Numbered from the stretch's first letter, positions 28,349 to 37,909 are shown. The stretch: 53,517 nt of DNA from Vicinamibacterales bacterium (GCA_937766455.1 CALLXD010000041.1:1-53517), one strand, 5' to 3'. A program made the numbers and translations. Notes: generated by a model from the sequence alone, not told the origin.

Positions 28349-28642
28349 ATGGATACACTCAGCGGCACGTGGAAAGTAACTGCGAGCGTCGGACACAACA
28401 AGGGCACCGCGACTTTCGACTTCCTCCAGAACGAAGACGGAAGTCTCCGGGGCACCTACACGGGGCTCGTGGGCAGCGCGACCGTCGCAGGCAAAGCGGA
28501 TGGCAAGCGCGTTGAATTCAGCTTCAACACCGAGCGGGGCGGACGGGTGACGTATCTCGGAAGCCTCGTTGGCGACGAAATGAGTGGGACGTGTACCTAT
28601 GCGGCAGCCGGCAGCGGATCATTCCACGGACACCGCGCATAG
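28349..28642 (+). CDS. Small beta-rich protein of unknown function
   Basis: The 97-residue product begins MDTLSGTWKVTASVGHNKGT and alternates short strands with glycine-rich turns: ATFDFLQNEDGSLRGTYTGL, GSATVAGKADGKRVEFSF, MSGTCTYAAAGSGSFHGHRA. The G-T-W-K-V start and strand pattern resemble a small extracellular-style or lipocalin-like beta-barrel domain often seen as G-T-W-x-x...G-x-Y-x-G repeats in acidobacterial proteins. No signal peptide is visible. It stands alone on the plus strand. The following 300 bp (28643-28940) contain nothing I can support. Confidence 0.65.
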   Translation: MDTLSGTWKVTASVGHNKGTATFDFLQNEDGSLRGTYTGLVGSATVAGKADGKRVEFSFNTERGGRVTYLGSLVGDEMSGTCTYAAAGSGSFHGHRA

Positions 28643-28940
28643 CGATCCAAGGCATCGTCACAGTGAGCGGCAGGTGACACCGAAGGGCGATGAACAGCCG
28701 CCCGCCCAGCTATGGCCGCCGACCATCTCGTAGCCCACAACGGCTGGCGCTGCATGCTCCAGGCTACCGGTGCCTTGCTGGGGTCCTCACGGGTGTAGGC
28801 CAGCAGGTCGCCCTATCCCACTACGTCTTGGCGGCTGTTCGGCGGCCTGTCTGTCGCGACACGAAAATGGTCGTATCGCACTTCGCCGGGGACCGGCTAC
28901 AACCTGCTGTCACGCCAATCAGGATGAGGAGAAATGAAGC

Positions 28941-29798
28941 CTAGTACAGGATAGAAGGCATGTAGGGGCCGGCCGGCTCCTGATACTCACCGATGGTCAT
29001 CAGGGTCAGCGGTTGCACCAGACGCAGCCCGTTCGAGAGACACCATCGCAGCACATCGCCATTGGTGGTCGGCAAGATGAAGCCAGGACCAAAGAACGAC
29101 GGGGCGGCGCCGATCAGCGCCTTGAGCGCGTCGTTGTGCTCGGCGACCGCATGGCCGAGAAATCCGACGGAGCTGGCATAGCCCACGATCCGGCCTTGCT
29201 GCTCGACCGCGGTCGCGGTCCCTTCCGCGACGGCGTCGGCGAGTTCACCGTGTCTGTCGTGCCCGTGCACCTGCATGCACAGCGCATCACACGCCGCGAG
29301 GTCGTCGGCAGTGGCCGGGCGGACGCTGCAGCCCGGGATCGTGAGATTCAGCGGCTGTCCCTGAATGTTCGACAGCAACGCGCGCGTGTCGAATCCCAGC
29401 TTTGTGTAGAGGCAGAGCGAGCGGTTGTGCCAGGTCGCCTGCAAGAGCCGCACGCCGGGTCGGTCGTCATCCCGGACCCGGGTCAGCATGTACTCCATCA
29501 GTCGTCGCCCGACCGTGCGATCTTGTACCGCCGGGTCGACGGTGATCGGTCCAAGCCCCGTGATGCGCGATCGTTCGTCGAGGAAGTTGCTGCCCACGAC
29601 ACGGCCGTCGAGTTCCGCCACGACGCCGTAGAAGCCAGGGTGATCCAGCAGTCCGCCGACCATCCCCATCGCCATCTCGAGAGCTGGGAAGTCGGGGGGA
29701 AATCGATGCTGTTCCGCGATCGCACCGAACGCGTCGAACACGATGCGCCCAAGCTCCGCCGCGTCCTCACCGGTCGGTTCTCGCAAGACGACGTTCAT
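28941..29798 (-). CDS. GNAT-family N-acetyltransferase, two tandem domains
   Basis: The 285-residue protein starts at ATG 29798 after a strong GAGGAGGT site. The N-terminal GNAT domain shows VFDAFGAIAEQHRF, VVAELDGRVVGSNFLDERS, GPITVDPAVQDRTVGRRLME (acetyl-CoA pyrophosphate loop) and CLYTKLGFDTR. A second, weaker GNAT-like half follows (SVRPATADDLAACDALCMQV through GRIVGYASSVGFLGHAV) and ends GEYQEPAGPYMPSILY. Acetyl-CoA-dependent transfer to an amine is the family reaction; the substrate is unknown. Monocistronic in appearance. Confidence 0.88.
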   Translation of the reverse strand: MNVVLREPTGEDAAELGRIVFDAFGAIAEQHRFPPDFPALEMAMGMVGGLLDHPGFYGVVAELDGRVVGSNFLDERSRITGLGPITVDPAVQDRTVGRRLMEYMLTRVRDDDRPGVRLLQATWHNRSLCLYTKLGFDTRALLSNIQGQPLNLTIPGCSVRPATADDLAACDALCMQVHGHDRHGELADAVAEGTATAVEQQGRIVGYASSVGFLGHAVAEHNDALKALIGAAPSFFGPGFILPTTNGDVLRWCLSNGLRLVQPLTLMTIGEYQEPAGPYMPSILY

Positions 29799-29906
29799 AT
29801 GGTGACCTCCTCACGACTGCCCGGCTCTTGTATCTCAACGCTGTGGTGTGGTCAACGTCGGTCTCGCAGGACGGAGGCACGCGCGGGGGAGCCGTGCGGT
29901 CGATCA

Positions 29907-31256
29907 TCACGCAAGGGCGTCGATGATGATGTCGATATCGGCAACGGTGGTGCGGGGGTTGACGAAGCAGAAACGAAAGACGGGCTCGCCCTGATAGCGG
30001 CTGGGTACAACGAACGCCGTTCCGTCCTTCATGGTGCGAACGGTCCACTCGGTGTATTGGTCGGCATCCCAACCCAGTCGCCGAAATACCACGACTGACA
30101 GCGATGGCGTGTGAGCCAACTCCAGATGGTCGACCGCATCGATCCGCCGCGAGGCAGCTTGCGCGAGATCGAGCGTGACTTGGATCGCGTCGGCATAGGC
30201 GTCGGTGCCGTGCGTGGCGAGCGAGAACCAGAAAGGCAGGCCGCGGGCGCGTCGGGTCAGGTGAATGGCGAAGTCCGAGGGGTTCCAGTCGCCCCACTCA
30301 TCGAGGAAGCGGAGATACCCCGCGTGCTGGGCATGGACGGCCTGCGCTCGCGCCGGCTCGCGGTACAACAGTGCACAGCAGTCGAAGGGCGCGAAAAGCC
30401 ATTTGTGAGGATCGACGACAAACGAATCGGCGAGCTCGACGCCGTCGAACAGTCCGTGTGTCGATGGGGCCGCAAGCGCTGCGCCTCCATAGGCGCCATC
30501 GACATGAAACCAGACGTTGCGCTCGTGGCACGCCTCGCCGATGCCGCGGAGATCGTCGATGAGGCCAAGATTCGTGGTGCCGGCCGTGGCAACGACTCCG
30601 GCGACCCGGTCGCCGTAGTGATCGAGCGCCTTGCCCACCGCAGCACCCGACATGGTGAGGTCGCCTTCCACCGCAACCGGGACCACATCGGCATCCATCA
30701 CGTCGGCTCCGGACTTCACCGACGAGTGCGCTTGCGAAGACGCCAGGAACACCCAACGATCGGGACGAGCGCCCGCCACCCGTTCGAGGGCTTGGCCGCG
30801 GGCAGCGACCATCGCCGAGAGGTTGCCAATCGTCCCGCCTGGGACGAAGACGCCACCGGCGTCGGCCGGGAGTCCGGCCAGGTCAGCCAACCAGCGCAAC
30901 GCTTCGTTCTCGGCGTGAACTGCGCCGGCGCCTTCGATCCACGATCCCCCGTAGATCGAGCAGGCGCCGACGACGAGGTCGAAGAGCACGGACGCCTCCG
31001 TCGGAGCCGCCGGCACGAACGAGAGGTAGCGCGTGTAGTCGACCGACAACGACGCATCATGGAGCACTTCGGTGAAGACGCGGAGTGCTTCGGCGCCTCC
31101 GAGGCCGTCAGTGGTCACCGTGGGGCCACACGCGGCGGCGAGGTCGGCTTCGGTCCGCGCGGCACCCAACGGGATGGTGTCCAGCTCGGTTCGTTTCCGG
31201 GCGAAGTCGAAGATCCGCTGGGCCAGGTCGTCTATCTCGGGCGTGTAGGTATGCAT
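29907..31256 (-). CDS. PLP-dependent group II amino-acid decarboxylase
   Basis: The 449-residue enzyme belongs to the aromatic-L-amino-acid/glutamate decarboxylase family. Key sites: GGTIGNLSAMVAAR (140-153), the ring-stacking His in SSQAHSSVKSGAD (about H177), HVDGAYGGAAL (251-261) with the Asp that binds the pyridine nitrogen, and the Schiff-base lysine in VDPHKWLFAPFDCCALL (K285). The C-terminal domain ends PVFRFCFVNPRTTVADIDII. The reaction would be decarboxylation of an amino acid to an amine; aromatic amino acids or aspartate are possible substrates. It starts 125 bp before the fatty-acid hydroxylase gene end on the same strand. Confidence 0.92.
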   Translation of the reverse strand: MHTYTPEIDDLAQRIFDFARKRTELDTIPLGAARTEADLAAACGPTVTTDGLGGAEALRVFTEVLHDASLSVDYTRYLSFVPAAPTEASVLFDLVVGACSIYGGSWIEGAGAVHAENEALRWLADLAGLPADAGGVFVPGGTIGNLSAMVAARGQALERVAGARPDRWVFLASSQAHSSVKSGADVMDADVVPVAVEGDLTMSGAAVGKALDHYGDRVAGVVATAGTTNLGLIDDLRGIGEACHERNVWFHVDGAYGGAALAAPSTHGLFDGVELADSFVVDPHKWLFAPFDCCALLYREPARAQAVHAQHAGYLRFLDEWGDWNPSDFAIHLTRRARGLPFWFSLATHGTDAYADAIQVTLDLAQAASRRIDAVDHLELAHTPSLSVVVFRRLGWDADQYTEWTVRTMKDGTAFVVPSRYQGEPVFRFCFVNPRTTVADIDIIIDALA

Positions 31257-31381
31257 CAGAAGCTTGTCGCCAGACGGGGAATCTGGCCCGATCTTACCCG
31301 GACGCCGATGCCAAAAGGGGCGGCCGACAAGGAGGGGGTGGGGTCACGGAGCCGTCTTCAGAAGCCGTGAGCGGGCGCGTC

Positions 31382-32239
31382 TCAGTTTCTCTTGGACATC
31401 CAGCGCCGCCTCTTGAACACCACTCGGTCGAGCCAGGCGATCGGCCAGCGAGGCTGAGGGGCGAGTTTGCGTGCCACTTCTTTCGTGGCCGGCGCACCAT
31501 CCAGGAGGAGGACGTCCGGCTGGTGATAGGTGCCGAACACCAAATCCGCGAGCGGGATGCCGAAAAACCCGGCCACGTTGAGGTTGCACCGGTAGTTCGC
31601 GTGATGGCCTTGATGGAATCCGTACGCCTTGCGCAACATCCCGCCCACTATCGGACGACCCAATCGTGGCTTCCACCAGACCTCGTATGGCTGGTGATGC
31701 GCCACGTGCATCGTTTCGTACAGGAACAGGGCCATCGCAATGGCGGCGTACCCGCCGATGAGAATCGGGATGCCGGGGAATGAAAACGCGAAGGGCGCGA
31801 AAAACGGAGTAAACGCGGCAAACGCGGGGATCAGACCCCAGGGAGGGAACGTGGCCTGGTCGTCGTGCGCCACGTCGCAGATCGGATAGGAGCTCCGGAC
31901 TGTGCGGCACGTATCGTCAAAACCGATCGAGGTCAGCTTGTGGTGCGCGAGGTGACTCGCGGTGAGGGAGCGGAGGAACCTCACCGTCTCGATGTGGAGC
32001 AAATAGCGGTGAAAAAAATACTCCGCAAAGCAGAGAATCACGCTGCAGACGAGAAACGTGACGCCGATCGCCCAGAGCCCAGATGACACCTGTTGGTCCC
32101 AGGTTGGTCTGAAGAAATACCGCACGATCCCGAAGACCGCAACCAATTGCAGTGCGATGAAGGCCGCAAACCACAGGAACGCTGCCGGGTGCTTGGCCCG
32201 GCTCTCAAACGAGAGGAAGTTAAGGGTCGAGAGATTCAT
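31382..32239 (-). CDS. Membrane fatty acid hydroxylase / sterol desaturase family protein
   Basis: ATG 32239 gives 285 residues; a GTG 18 codons upstream is less likely. Four or more hydrophobic segments (for example FLWFAAFIALQLVAVFGIV, LWAIGVTFLVCSVIL, IPILIGGYAAIAMALFL) and the eight-histidine diiron pattern are visible: FHRYLLH, HLAHHK, HVAHH and GFHQGHHANY. The family inserts oxygen or double bonds into lipid substrates at the cytoplasmic membrane. The C-terminal tail is basic (WLDRVVFKRRRWMSKRN). The specific lipid is unknown. Confidence 0.88.
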   Translation of the reverse strand: MNLSTLNFLSFESRAKHPAAFLWFAAFIALQLVAVFGIVRYFFRPTWDQQVSSGLWAIGVTFLVCSVILCFAEYFFHRYLLHIETVRFLRSLTASHLAHHKLTSIGFDDTCRTVRSSYPICDVAHDDQATFPPWGLIPAFAAFTPFFAPFAFSFPGIPILIGGYAAIAMALFLYETMHVAHHQPYEVWWKPRLGRPIVGGMLRKAYGFHQGHHANYRCNLNVAGFFGIPLADLVFGTYHQPDVLLLDGAPATKEVARKLAPQPRWPIAWLDRVVFKRRRWMSKRN

Positions 32240-32399
32240 CCGGCGAGATTCTACCCCGTATGCTTGTCCGCGGCAGTCCGGACGCGAGCCCACGCCTCAT
32301 CCCACAACGCCCGGCGTCGGTGACGGTCTGGTGCTCTGCGGGCCGGCGACCACGGTTGTTTTGTCAACGTGTCCCGACGCGCCGTGACGGCGCGCCGTC

Positions 32400-33536
32400 C
32401 TACCGTGTCGGGTTCGGGACCCCTCCGGCCGGCTCCTCGCCACGAAAGACCGCCTCGAGGAACCGCGCGCCCCGCATGATGCCCTCGAGCGCGTAGTTCG
32501 CCTCGTGACAAGCGTACTCGAATACCTTGTTGTCGCTCCGCGGCCACGCATACTCGCCGGTGAACGGCGCCGTCCAGACCGTCGGGTCTTCGACGGTGAA
32601 GTTGTAGATGAGCGTGTCGGCGCTCTCCATCCTGAAACGCTCGGTCACCGTCATGTTCCGCGAGCCCTGCGAGAAGGACGGGCGATCGCGGAAGTTGGTG
32701 GTCTCGACGACCAGGGTGTCCCCCTCCCAGTGCCCGATCGAATCCCCCAGCCACTTCCGGATCTCGGGCGGATCGTGCTCGGCGTTCATCCGGACAATCC
32801 GCGCATCGTGGTTCATCTCAACGTGGATGAGGATCGTGTCCTCGCTCTGCACGATGCGCTTATGGTTGTTGTAGAGCACCGACAACATGGGCGGGCCGGC
32901 GGTCGATCCGAACCCCAGCACACAACGCTCACCGAAGCCCCGCTGCTCCATGTTGTCGAACGGGCCCGGCGCATCCAGCCCGTCCTCGAGCCAGTACGCG
33001 CTCCCGTCGTTCTGACGGCGGGCCCCACCACTGCGGGCGGCGGCGCGCTGCGCGTCGAGCCTCGCCTGCGTCCGTGGCGGATACCTGCCGTTCGGCGGGT
33101 CGATGAGAATAGAGGTGCGCCACTGCCCGTCGATCTGGAACGCACCGGCGCCAGGGTCGATCCAAAACGTGTTATAGCCGCCGACGTTTCCCGATGCACC
33201 GGTCGACCCGTCTCCCCCTACCGGGGGCGCGCCGCGATTCGGGTCGCTGCGCTCGGTATTCACCGCAGCGACAATGTTGTTGCGCCTGTCGAGCGCAGCC
33301 GTCGCCGTGCTCGCAAACGTCGCCGCCTCCTCCTCGGTCAGGACCAGCTTCTCACCTAGCTCGGCCGGTCGCTGCATCGGTGTCAGCGTGCCGACGTCAT
33401 AGGTGCCCGACAGGTCCGGACGGCCGTTCGCGGTCCGGCGCAGGTCGGTGCCGCCCTGCTGAGCCACCGCAGTGGAGGCCAGGGGCACGAGCGCAAGCGA
33501 GAGCACGCCGAGTGTTAACGAAATCCAACCCCTCAT
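32400..33536 (-). CDS. Exported protein of unknown function, acidobacterial type
   Basis: ATG 33536 is preceded by GGAGG (at 4-9 nt) and gives 378 residues with a signal peptide (MRGWISLTLGVLSLALVPLA, cleavage after AVAQQ). The mature protein starts RRTANGRPDLSGTYDVGTLT, a G-R-P-D-L-S-G opening common in large families of acidobacterial secreted proteins. Later: GGYNTFWIDPG, QIDGQWRTSILIDPPNGRYP, ERCVLGFGSTAGPPMLSVLY, WLGDSIGHWEGDTLVVETTN, ERFRMESADTLIYNFTVEDP and VWTAPFTGEY. The W-x-G-D-S-x-G-x-W-E-G-D-T-L-V-V-x-T-x-N block is the strongest family mark. Function is unknown. It points away from a 530-bp intergenic region. Confidence 0.85.
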   Translation of the reverse strand: MRGWISLTLGVLSLALVPLASTAVAQQGGTDLRRTANGRPDLSGTYDVGTLTPMQRPAELGEKLVLTEEEAATFASTATAALDRRNNIVAAVNTERSDPNRGAPPVGGDGSTGASGNVGGYNTFWIDPGAGAFQIDGQWRTSILIDPPNGRYPPRTQARLDAQRAAARSGGARRQNDGSAYWLEDGLDAPGPFDNMEQRGFGERCVLGFGSTAGPPMLSVLYNNHKRIVQSEDTILIHVEMNHDARIVRMNAEHDPPEIRKWLGDSIGHWEGDTLVVETTNFRDRPSFSQGSRNMTVTERFRMESADTLIYNFTVEDPTVWTAPFTGEYAWPRSDNKVFEYACHEANYALEGIMRGARFLEAVFRGEEPAGGVPNPTR

Positions 33537-34066
33537 GGCACCTCCATCAGACACCGTAGACCTGGGCCCGGCCACGTGGCTCGTGAGCCGGGCGGAACAT
33601 CGCGACCTCGTGTCGTGCGAGTGAAACCCAGACGGACGACGCACGGGTCTCAGTGCGTTTCCTCGCTGTGGCGAACCCGCATGCCCTGGACTGCGAGCCG
33701 GCCGCGCAGGTGGTCGAGCCAGGGCGGGGCTCGAACGCATTGAAAACCAGTGCCCCAATCGAAGAGCGGGGACATGATACCAGCACCGAAACACGCCAAC
33801 TTGAGAATATTCTGCATTCAAACGTGCGCCGGGGCCGGGTACCGACGAGGCCAGCGAATTCTGGCTGCGCCTCAGGCTATCGCCGATGGTGGGCTTTTAC
33901 GGGGGACTAGAACAGCCGTGCACCAACGCCCCAGCTGGGGACGAAGCTCGACGACCGGCTGCTCATCGACAATTCGCCGTTCAGATCCCCACACGGCTCT
34001 CCTCGGGAACTTGCGGCCCGTGGCACTCGTCACACAGTCGACACGCCCTGATGTGGAGGAGAGCGC
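33537..34066. other. Divergent intergenic region of about 530 bp
   Basis: No gene is supported here. It must contain promoters for the secreted protein to the left and the small exported pair to the right. Around 33715-33765 a GC-rich stretch (GGGGCTCGAACGCATTG on the plus strand) superficially resembles the 3' part of a tRNA on the minus strand, but the T-stem and spacing to CCA do not fit. A good GGAGGAG lies just before 34067. Confidence 0.4.
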
Positions 34067-34648
34067 ATGATTCAGACATCACGAGCAAAGAGAACATTCG
34101 CCTTGGCGGTTGCCGTCGTCCTATCCCTGGCTTTGCCCCTGACCGCCGCGGCCGCCGACCGCTGGTTCCACGTCCATGTCGACGATCGTTCCTCGGGCGG
34201 CGCCGAGGTCAGCGTCAATCTGCCACTGACGTTGATCGAGTCGGCCGTGAAGCTTATCCCCGAAGAGGTCAGCCGGGAGTTCAGCCGTGAGCTGCAAATC
34301 GAGCTGGACGAAGTCGGTTTCACCGGCGACGAGCTGCGCGAGCTCTGGGCCGCGGTGCGCGCCGGCGATGACGCGACCTACGTCACGGTGCGCGACGACG
34401 AACACGATCTCGATGTCAGGAAGTCGGGTGACTTTCTGGTCGTCGAGTCTGACGAGTCGAGCGACACCCAGATCGACGTCCGTTTCCCGCTGCCGGTGAT
34501 CGACGCGTTGCTGTCGGGCCCCGATGGACGCCTGGACTTCAGCGCAGCGATTCGCACGCTGGCCGGGTACGACGACGGGAACATGGTCACGGTTCGCGAC
34601 CGCGAGACGACGGTTCGCGTCTGGGTGGATTCCTCGAACACGCAGTAG
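34067..34648 (+). CDS. Exported protein, first of a related pair
   Basis: The 193-residue protein has a basic N-terminus and signal peptide (RTFALAVAVVLSLALPLTAA, AADRW). The mature part starts RWFHVHVDDRSSGGAEVSVN, then LPLTLIESAVKLIP. A G-D-x-A-T-Y-V-T-V-R-D-D-E-H-D-L-D-V-R block is followed by KSGDFLVVESD and DVRFPLPVIDALL. The last part repeats the pattern (GNMVTVRDRETTVRVWVDS). It looks like a duplicated beta module with paired basic and acidic strands. No family name can be assigned with certainty. The gene 28 bp downstream encodes a shorter protein with the same elements, so the pair is probably one operon. Confidence 0.72.
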   Translation: MIQTSRAKRTFALAVAVVLSLALPLTAAAADRWFHVHVDDRSSGGAEVSVNLPLTLIESAVKLIPEEVSREFSRELQIELDEVGFTGDELRELWAAVRAGDDATYVTVRDDEHDLDVRKSGDFLVVESDESSDTQIDVRFPLPVIDALLSGPDGRLDFSAAIRTLAGYDDGNMVTVRDRETTVRVWVDSSNTQ

Positions 34649-34676
34649 CCCAACGTCGCAAAACCGAGCCAACACG

Positions 34677-35156
34677 ATGACCGTCCTCAAAGTCTGTGCG
34701 ATCGTCGCCCTGTCGTGCATCTTCGTGTTCTGCATGGCCAGCGTGGGCCTGGTTGGTTACGTCGCCACCGGTGGCATCGCGACGGTCACGGTGGACACGC
34801 CCGAGACCGACTTCTCGATCCCCGTACCGATGCGAATCCTCGACTTGGGGCTGAGTGTCGCGCGCGTGGCGGTGCCCGCGAGCGAGTTCCGGGCAACGCA
34901 GGCAGAGCTGCACGAGACGCTGCACCAGTACCGTCCGGTGCTGAAGGACATCGCAGACCAGCTGCACGAGTTGCCCGAAGGTGAGCTGGTGCGCATCGTG
35001 ACAGACGACGAGCGCGTGATCGTACGCCATGCGGGCGGGAAGTTCCGTGTCGAGGTGCTCGCGCCGAACACACACGTCAAGGTCACAGTGCCGCGCCGCG
35101 CGATGAGCCGTATCCTCCGCAGGACGCTCGATCTCAGCGGACGCTGGAGCCCTTAG
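34677..35156 (+). CDS. Membrane-anchored protein, second of a related pair
   Basis: ATG 34677 gives 159 residues. The N-terminal hydrophobic segment (IVALSCIFVFCMASVGLVGY) is long and may act as a membrane anchor. The rest has strands TVTVDTPETDFSIPVPMRIL, an alpha segment (QAELHETLHQYRPVLKDIAD) and the block GELVRIVTDDERVIVRHAGG, then KFRVEV and HVKVTVPRRAMSRIL. This block matches the V-x-V-x-D-D-E-x-x-x-V-R-x-x-G pattern of the preceding protein. Cotranscription with 34067-34648 is likely. Function unknown. Confidence 0.68.
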   Translation: MTVLKVCAIVALSCIFVFCMASVGLVGYVATGGIATVTVDTPETDFSIPVPMRILDLGLSVARVAVPASEFRATQAELHETLHQYRPVLKDIADQLHELPEGELVRIVTDDERVIVRHAGGKFRVEVLAPNTHVKVTVPRRAMSRILRRTLDLSGRWSP

Positions 35157-35189
35157 GGCGCCATCAGCAACGCGACGGAGATCTGTGTC

Positions 35190-37868
35190 TCAGTCGCCAC
35201 CCAGCGCCGTGGTCAGGCTGACACGAGAGGCGCGGTAGGCTGGGATGTAGACTGCGGCGAGTGACACGACGCTCAACAGTACGACGATTGCCCCCACGGT
35301 AAGTGGGTCCTGTGCGCTCAACCCATACAACTGACCTTGGAGTCCACGGCCCAGGACGAAGCTCGCCACCAGACCCAATCCGAGACCGACGGCGGTCAGG
35401 GCGGCGCCCTCCACGAGGACGACGCGGCGTAGCGGTCGCGGCGTTGCACCCAGGGCGAGTCGGACACCGAATTCACGTCGACGTTGGCCGGCGCTGCATG
35501 ACACGACGCCATACAGACCGAGTGCGGCGATGACCACCGCCACGACGGCGAAGATGCCCAGCACGGCGAGCGCGAAGCGTGTGGGGGCCATCGTGTCCGC
35601 AAGGTAGGTGCGCATCGCGCGCACGTTCTGCACTGGTTGGGTGGGGTTGATTTCAGCGACTGCCTTCCTGACGAGCTCAAGCACGGCGCCTTCGCCTAGT
35701 GGGGTGCGCAATGCCAGCGCCATGGTCCGTTGCGGGGACTGCTGGTGAGGTAGATAAATCTGACCAAGGCCGTCCTCTCCTGGATGGTGCCGCAGATGCT
35801 CGACCACGCCGATGACTTGCGCCCAGACCGGTCGTGACTCGCCTTGAACGAACGCGTCGACGCGAAGCCGTTGGCCGATCGCCGATCGGCCTGGAAACGC
35901 CGTCTGCTCCAGTCGCCGGTCGATGACGACCACCGACGGGTGGTCCAGATCGTCGAGCCATTCGAAGAGTCGCCCGCCGACGAGCCTGGCCCGCATCGCT
36001 TCCAGGAAGCCTGGCGTCACGGCGTGATAGTTGGCGGCCACCGACTCCCAGTCGACGACCCCCTCCGACGTGTCGTACGCGTACGGGCCAAGTTCCAGCG
36101 CCTTGCCGTCGAGCGGAAGCTGACTGGTGGCCCCCGCCGCCTGGACTCCGCTGACATCGGAAAGCCGGTCGACCAACTGGTGATAGAACTCGCCGATGCG
36201 AGCGGACTCGCTGTAAGGGTAGTGGCTGTCCACGAGCGAGAGCTTGACCGTCTGCACGCCGCTGGTGTCGAACCCGGGGTCCACGTTGGCCAGATTGGTG
36301 AAGCTGTGGGCCAGCAGGCCCGCACCCATCAGAAGAACGACCGAGACGGACACCTCGGCCGCGACCAGGATCCGACGTGCCCGTTGGCGCTTCGCGTCCC
36401 CCGCTGTCCGGGTGCCCACTCGCAAGGCCCCGCCATCGCGCGAGACCTGGAGGACGGCGACAAGTCCGAACACCATGGCCGTTGCCACCCCGAGAAATAG
36501 CGCCACCACGAGCATCGGTGCCGACACTGCGACGCTGCCGAGCCGAGGCAACTGTGCGGGGCCCACGACCTTGAGCAGGTCGCCCCCCCACCGAGCCAAC
36601 GCCACGCCCAGTCCGGCCCCGGCGATCGACAGCACCGCGCTCTCGGCGGCCAGTTGCCGGACCAATCGAGATCGCGTCGCCCCGAGCGCGACACGAAGCT
36701 CCATCTCTCGACCCGCGCCGGATGCCCGCACGAGCATCAAGTTCGCGATGTTGGTGCACGCGATCAGAAAGACGAAGCCGACGGCACCAACCAGCAAGAA
36801 GAGCGTCGAGCGCACGTGCGCGACCGCGCTGCGTCCCAACGGTTCCAACTCGAGCGCGAGACCTGACACGGCGTAGTCCCCCGGGAAGTCACTCTGAAAC
36901 GACGAGGCCAACGCGGACAACTCAGCCTGTGCCGCTCGTGGGTCAACCCCAGCCGCGGTCCGCGCGACGACGGTGAAGATCCGGCGCTGGCGCCGCATCT
37001 CGTCGTATCCGCCGCCCCAGGGCACCCAAGCGGACAGCTCCTCCGGCACGCCGGCATCAGGCGGGAGGAGTAGCCGAAACCCCTCGGGCATGACGCCGAT
37101 GACCGTATGCGGCACGTCGTCCATATCGACCGTTGTGCCGACGATATCCGGAACGCCGCCGTAGCGGCGTTGCCACAGACCATGACTCAGGACGACCACG
37201 CGGGGGCCGTTCGGGATGTCCTCGCCGGCCGCGATGAGGCGTCCCAGTGCCGGGCTCACACCGAGCGTCTGCAGGAAGCCGCGCGACACGAATCCCATGT
37301 CGATATCCTCTGGGGGGGACGCGTCGTCGGTCAGCGCGGCCGGTCGATACCAGATACCGCCGACCGAGCTGGATGCGGTGGTGTCGTCACGGAACGCGAC
37401 CAACTCCGGCCCGGAACTGGCTGGCCGCCCGCGCTCCTGGCGCGGCAACTCGGTGTAGATGACACCCAAGCGATCCGGTTCCGGGTACGGCAGCGGTCTC
37501 AGCAGGACGCCGTCGATGACCGAGAAGACGGCGACGTTGGCGCCAATGCCCAGCGCCAGGGTCGCCACGACGACGAGGGCAAAGGCAGGTCGTCGGGCCC
37601 AGACCCGCACGGCTACCCGCAGGTCCGCCCGTAGGTCATCCACGGCGCCAATGCCCCGTTCTTCGCGCACCTCGTCCTTGACGCGGTTCATCCCGCCGAA
37701 ACGCACTCGCGCCTGCCGCCTGGCCTCTCGTAGGTCGAGCCCCGCTTGGAGCAGCAGTTCGGTTTCCTGCTCCAGATGGAAGCGCAGTTCCTCGTCCATC
37801 TCGGTTTCCTGCCTGGCGGCGAAGAGCAGCGCCCGCACGCGCTCACGCCCGGCCGCAAGCCACCTCAT
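35190..37868 (-). CDS. ADOP-type ABC transporter permease (MacB/FtsX), intact
   Basis: ATG 37868 gives 892 residues, normal for ADOP proteins. Order: an N-terminal soluble segment unique to many ADOPs (RQETEMDEELRFHLEQETEL), first TM helix (ALVVVATLALGIGANVAVFS), MacB periplasmic domain (DGVLLRPLPYPEPDRL, VVVLSHGLWQRRYGG), central FtsX domain (IACTNIANLMLVRASGAGRE), a second periplasmic part and a C-terminal FtsX domain (LYGVVSCSAGQRRREFGVRL, IPAYRASRVSLTTALGGD). These permeases lack an adjacent ATPase gene, as here; whether they transport or act mechanically is not settled. Upstream sits a wrecked PadR-like regulator gene; ADOP genes usually have an intact one. Confidence 0.92.
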   Translation of the reverse strand: MRWLAAGRERVRALLFAARQETEMDEELRFHLEQETELLLQAGLDLREARRQARVRFGGMNRVKDEVREERGIGAVDDLRADLRVAVRVWARRPAFALVVVATLALGIGANVAVFSVIDGVLLRPLPYPEPDRLGVIYTELPRQERGRPASSGPELVAFRDDTTASSSVGGIWYRPAALTDDASPPEDIDMGFVSRGFLQTLGVSPALGRLIAAGEDIPNGPRVVVLSHGLWQRRYGGVPDIVGTTVDMDDVPHTVIGVMPEGFRLLLPPDAGVPEELSAWVPWGGGYDEMRRQRRIFTVVARTAAGVDPRAAQAELSALASSFQSDFPGDYAVSGLALELEPLGRSAVAHVRSTLFLLVGAVGFVFLIACTNIANLMLVRASGAGREMELRVALGATRSRLVRQLAAESAVLSIAGAGLGVALARWGGDLLKVVGPAQLPRLGSVAVSAPMLVVALFLGVATAMVFGLVAVLQVSRDGGALRVGTRTAGDAKRQRARRILVAAEVSVSVVLLMGAGLLAHSFTNLANVDPGFDTSGVQTVKLSLVDSHYPYSESARIGEFYHQLVDRLSDVSGVQAAGATSQLPLDGKALELGPYAYDTSEGVVDWESVAANYHAVTPGFLEAMRARLVGGRLFEWLDDLDHPSVVVIDRRLEQTAFPGRSAIGQRLRVDAFVQGESRPVWAQVIGVVEHLRHHPGEDGLGQIYLPHQQSPQRTMALALRTPLGEGAVLELVRKAVAEINPTQPVQNVRAMRTYLADTMAPTRFALAVLGIFAVVAVVIAALGLYGVVSCSAGQRRREFGVRLALGATPRPLRRVVLVEGAALTAVGLGLGLVASFVLGRGLQGQLYGLSAQDPLTVGAIVVLLSVVSLAAVYIPAYRASRVSLTTALGGD

Positions 37869-37909
37869 GCTGCGCCTCGAGTCGAGCCCAAGATCCAGTG
37901 CACGGCTGT

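Noticed and set aside
28690..28944. 84-codon plus-strand frame between the small beta-rich gene and the GNAT gene
   Set aside because: The product is arginine- and proline-rich without any motif and has no ribosome-binding site; it looks like a chance frame in GC-rich DNA.
33700..33790. tRNA-like segment on the minus strand with GTTCGAGCC and a following CCA
   Set aside because: The T-stem arms do not pair, the distance from T-loop to CCA is two bases too long, and no acceptor partner is found upstream. A tRNA-Sec model was also tried and does not fit.
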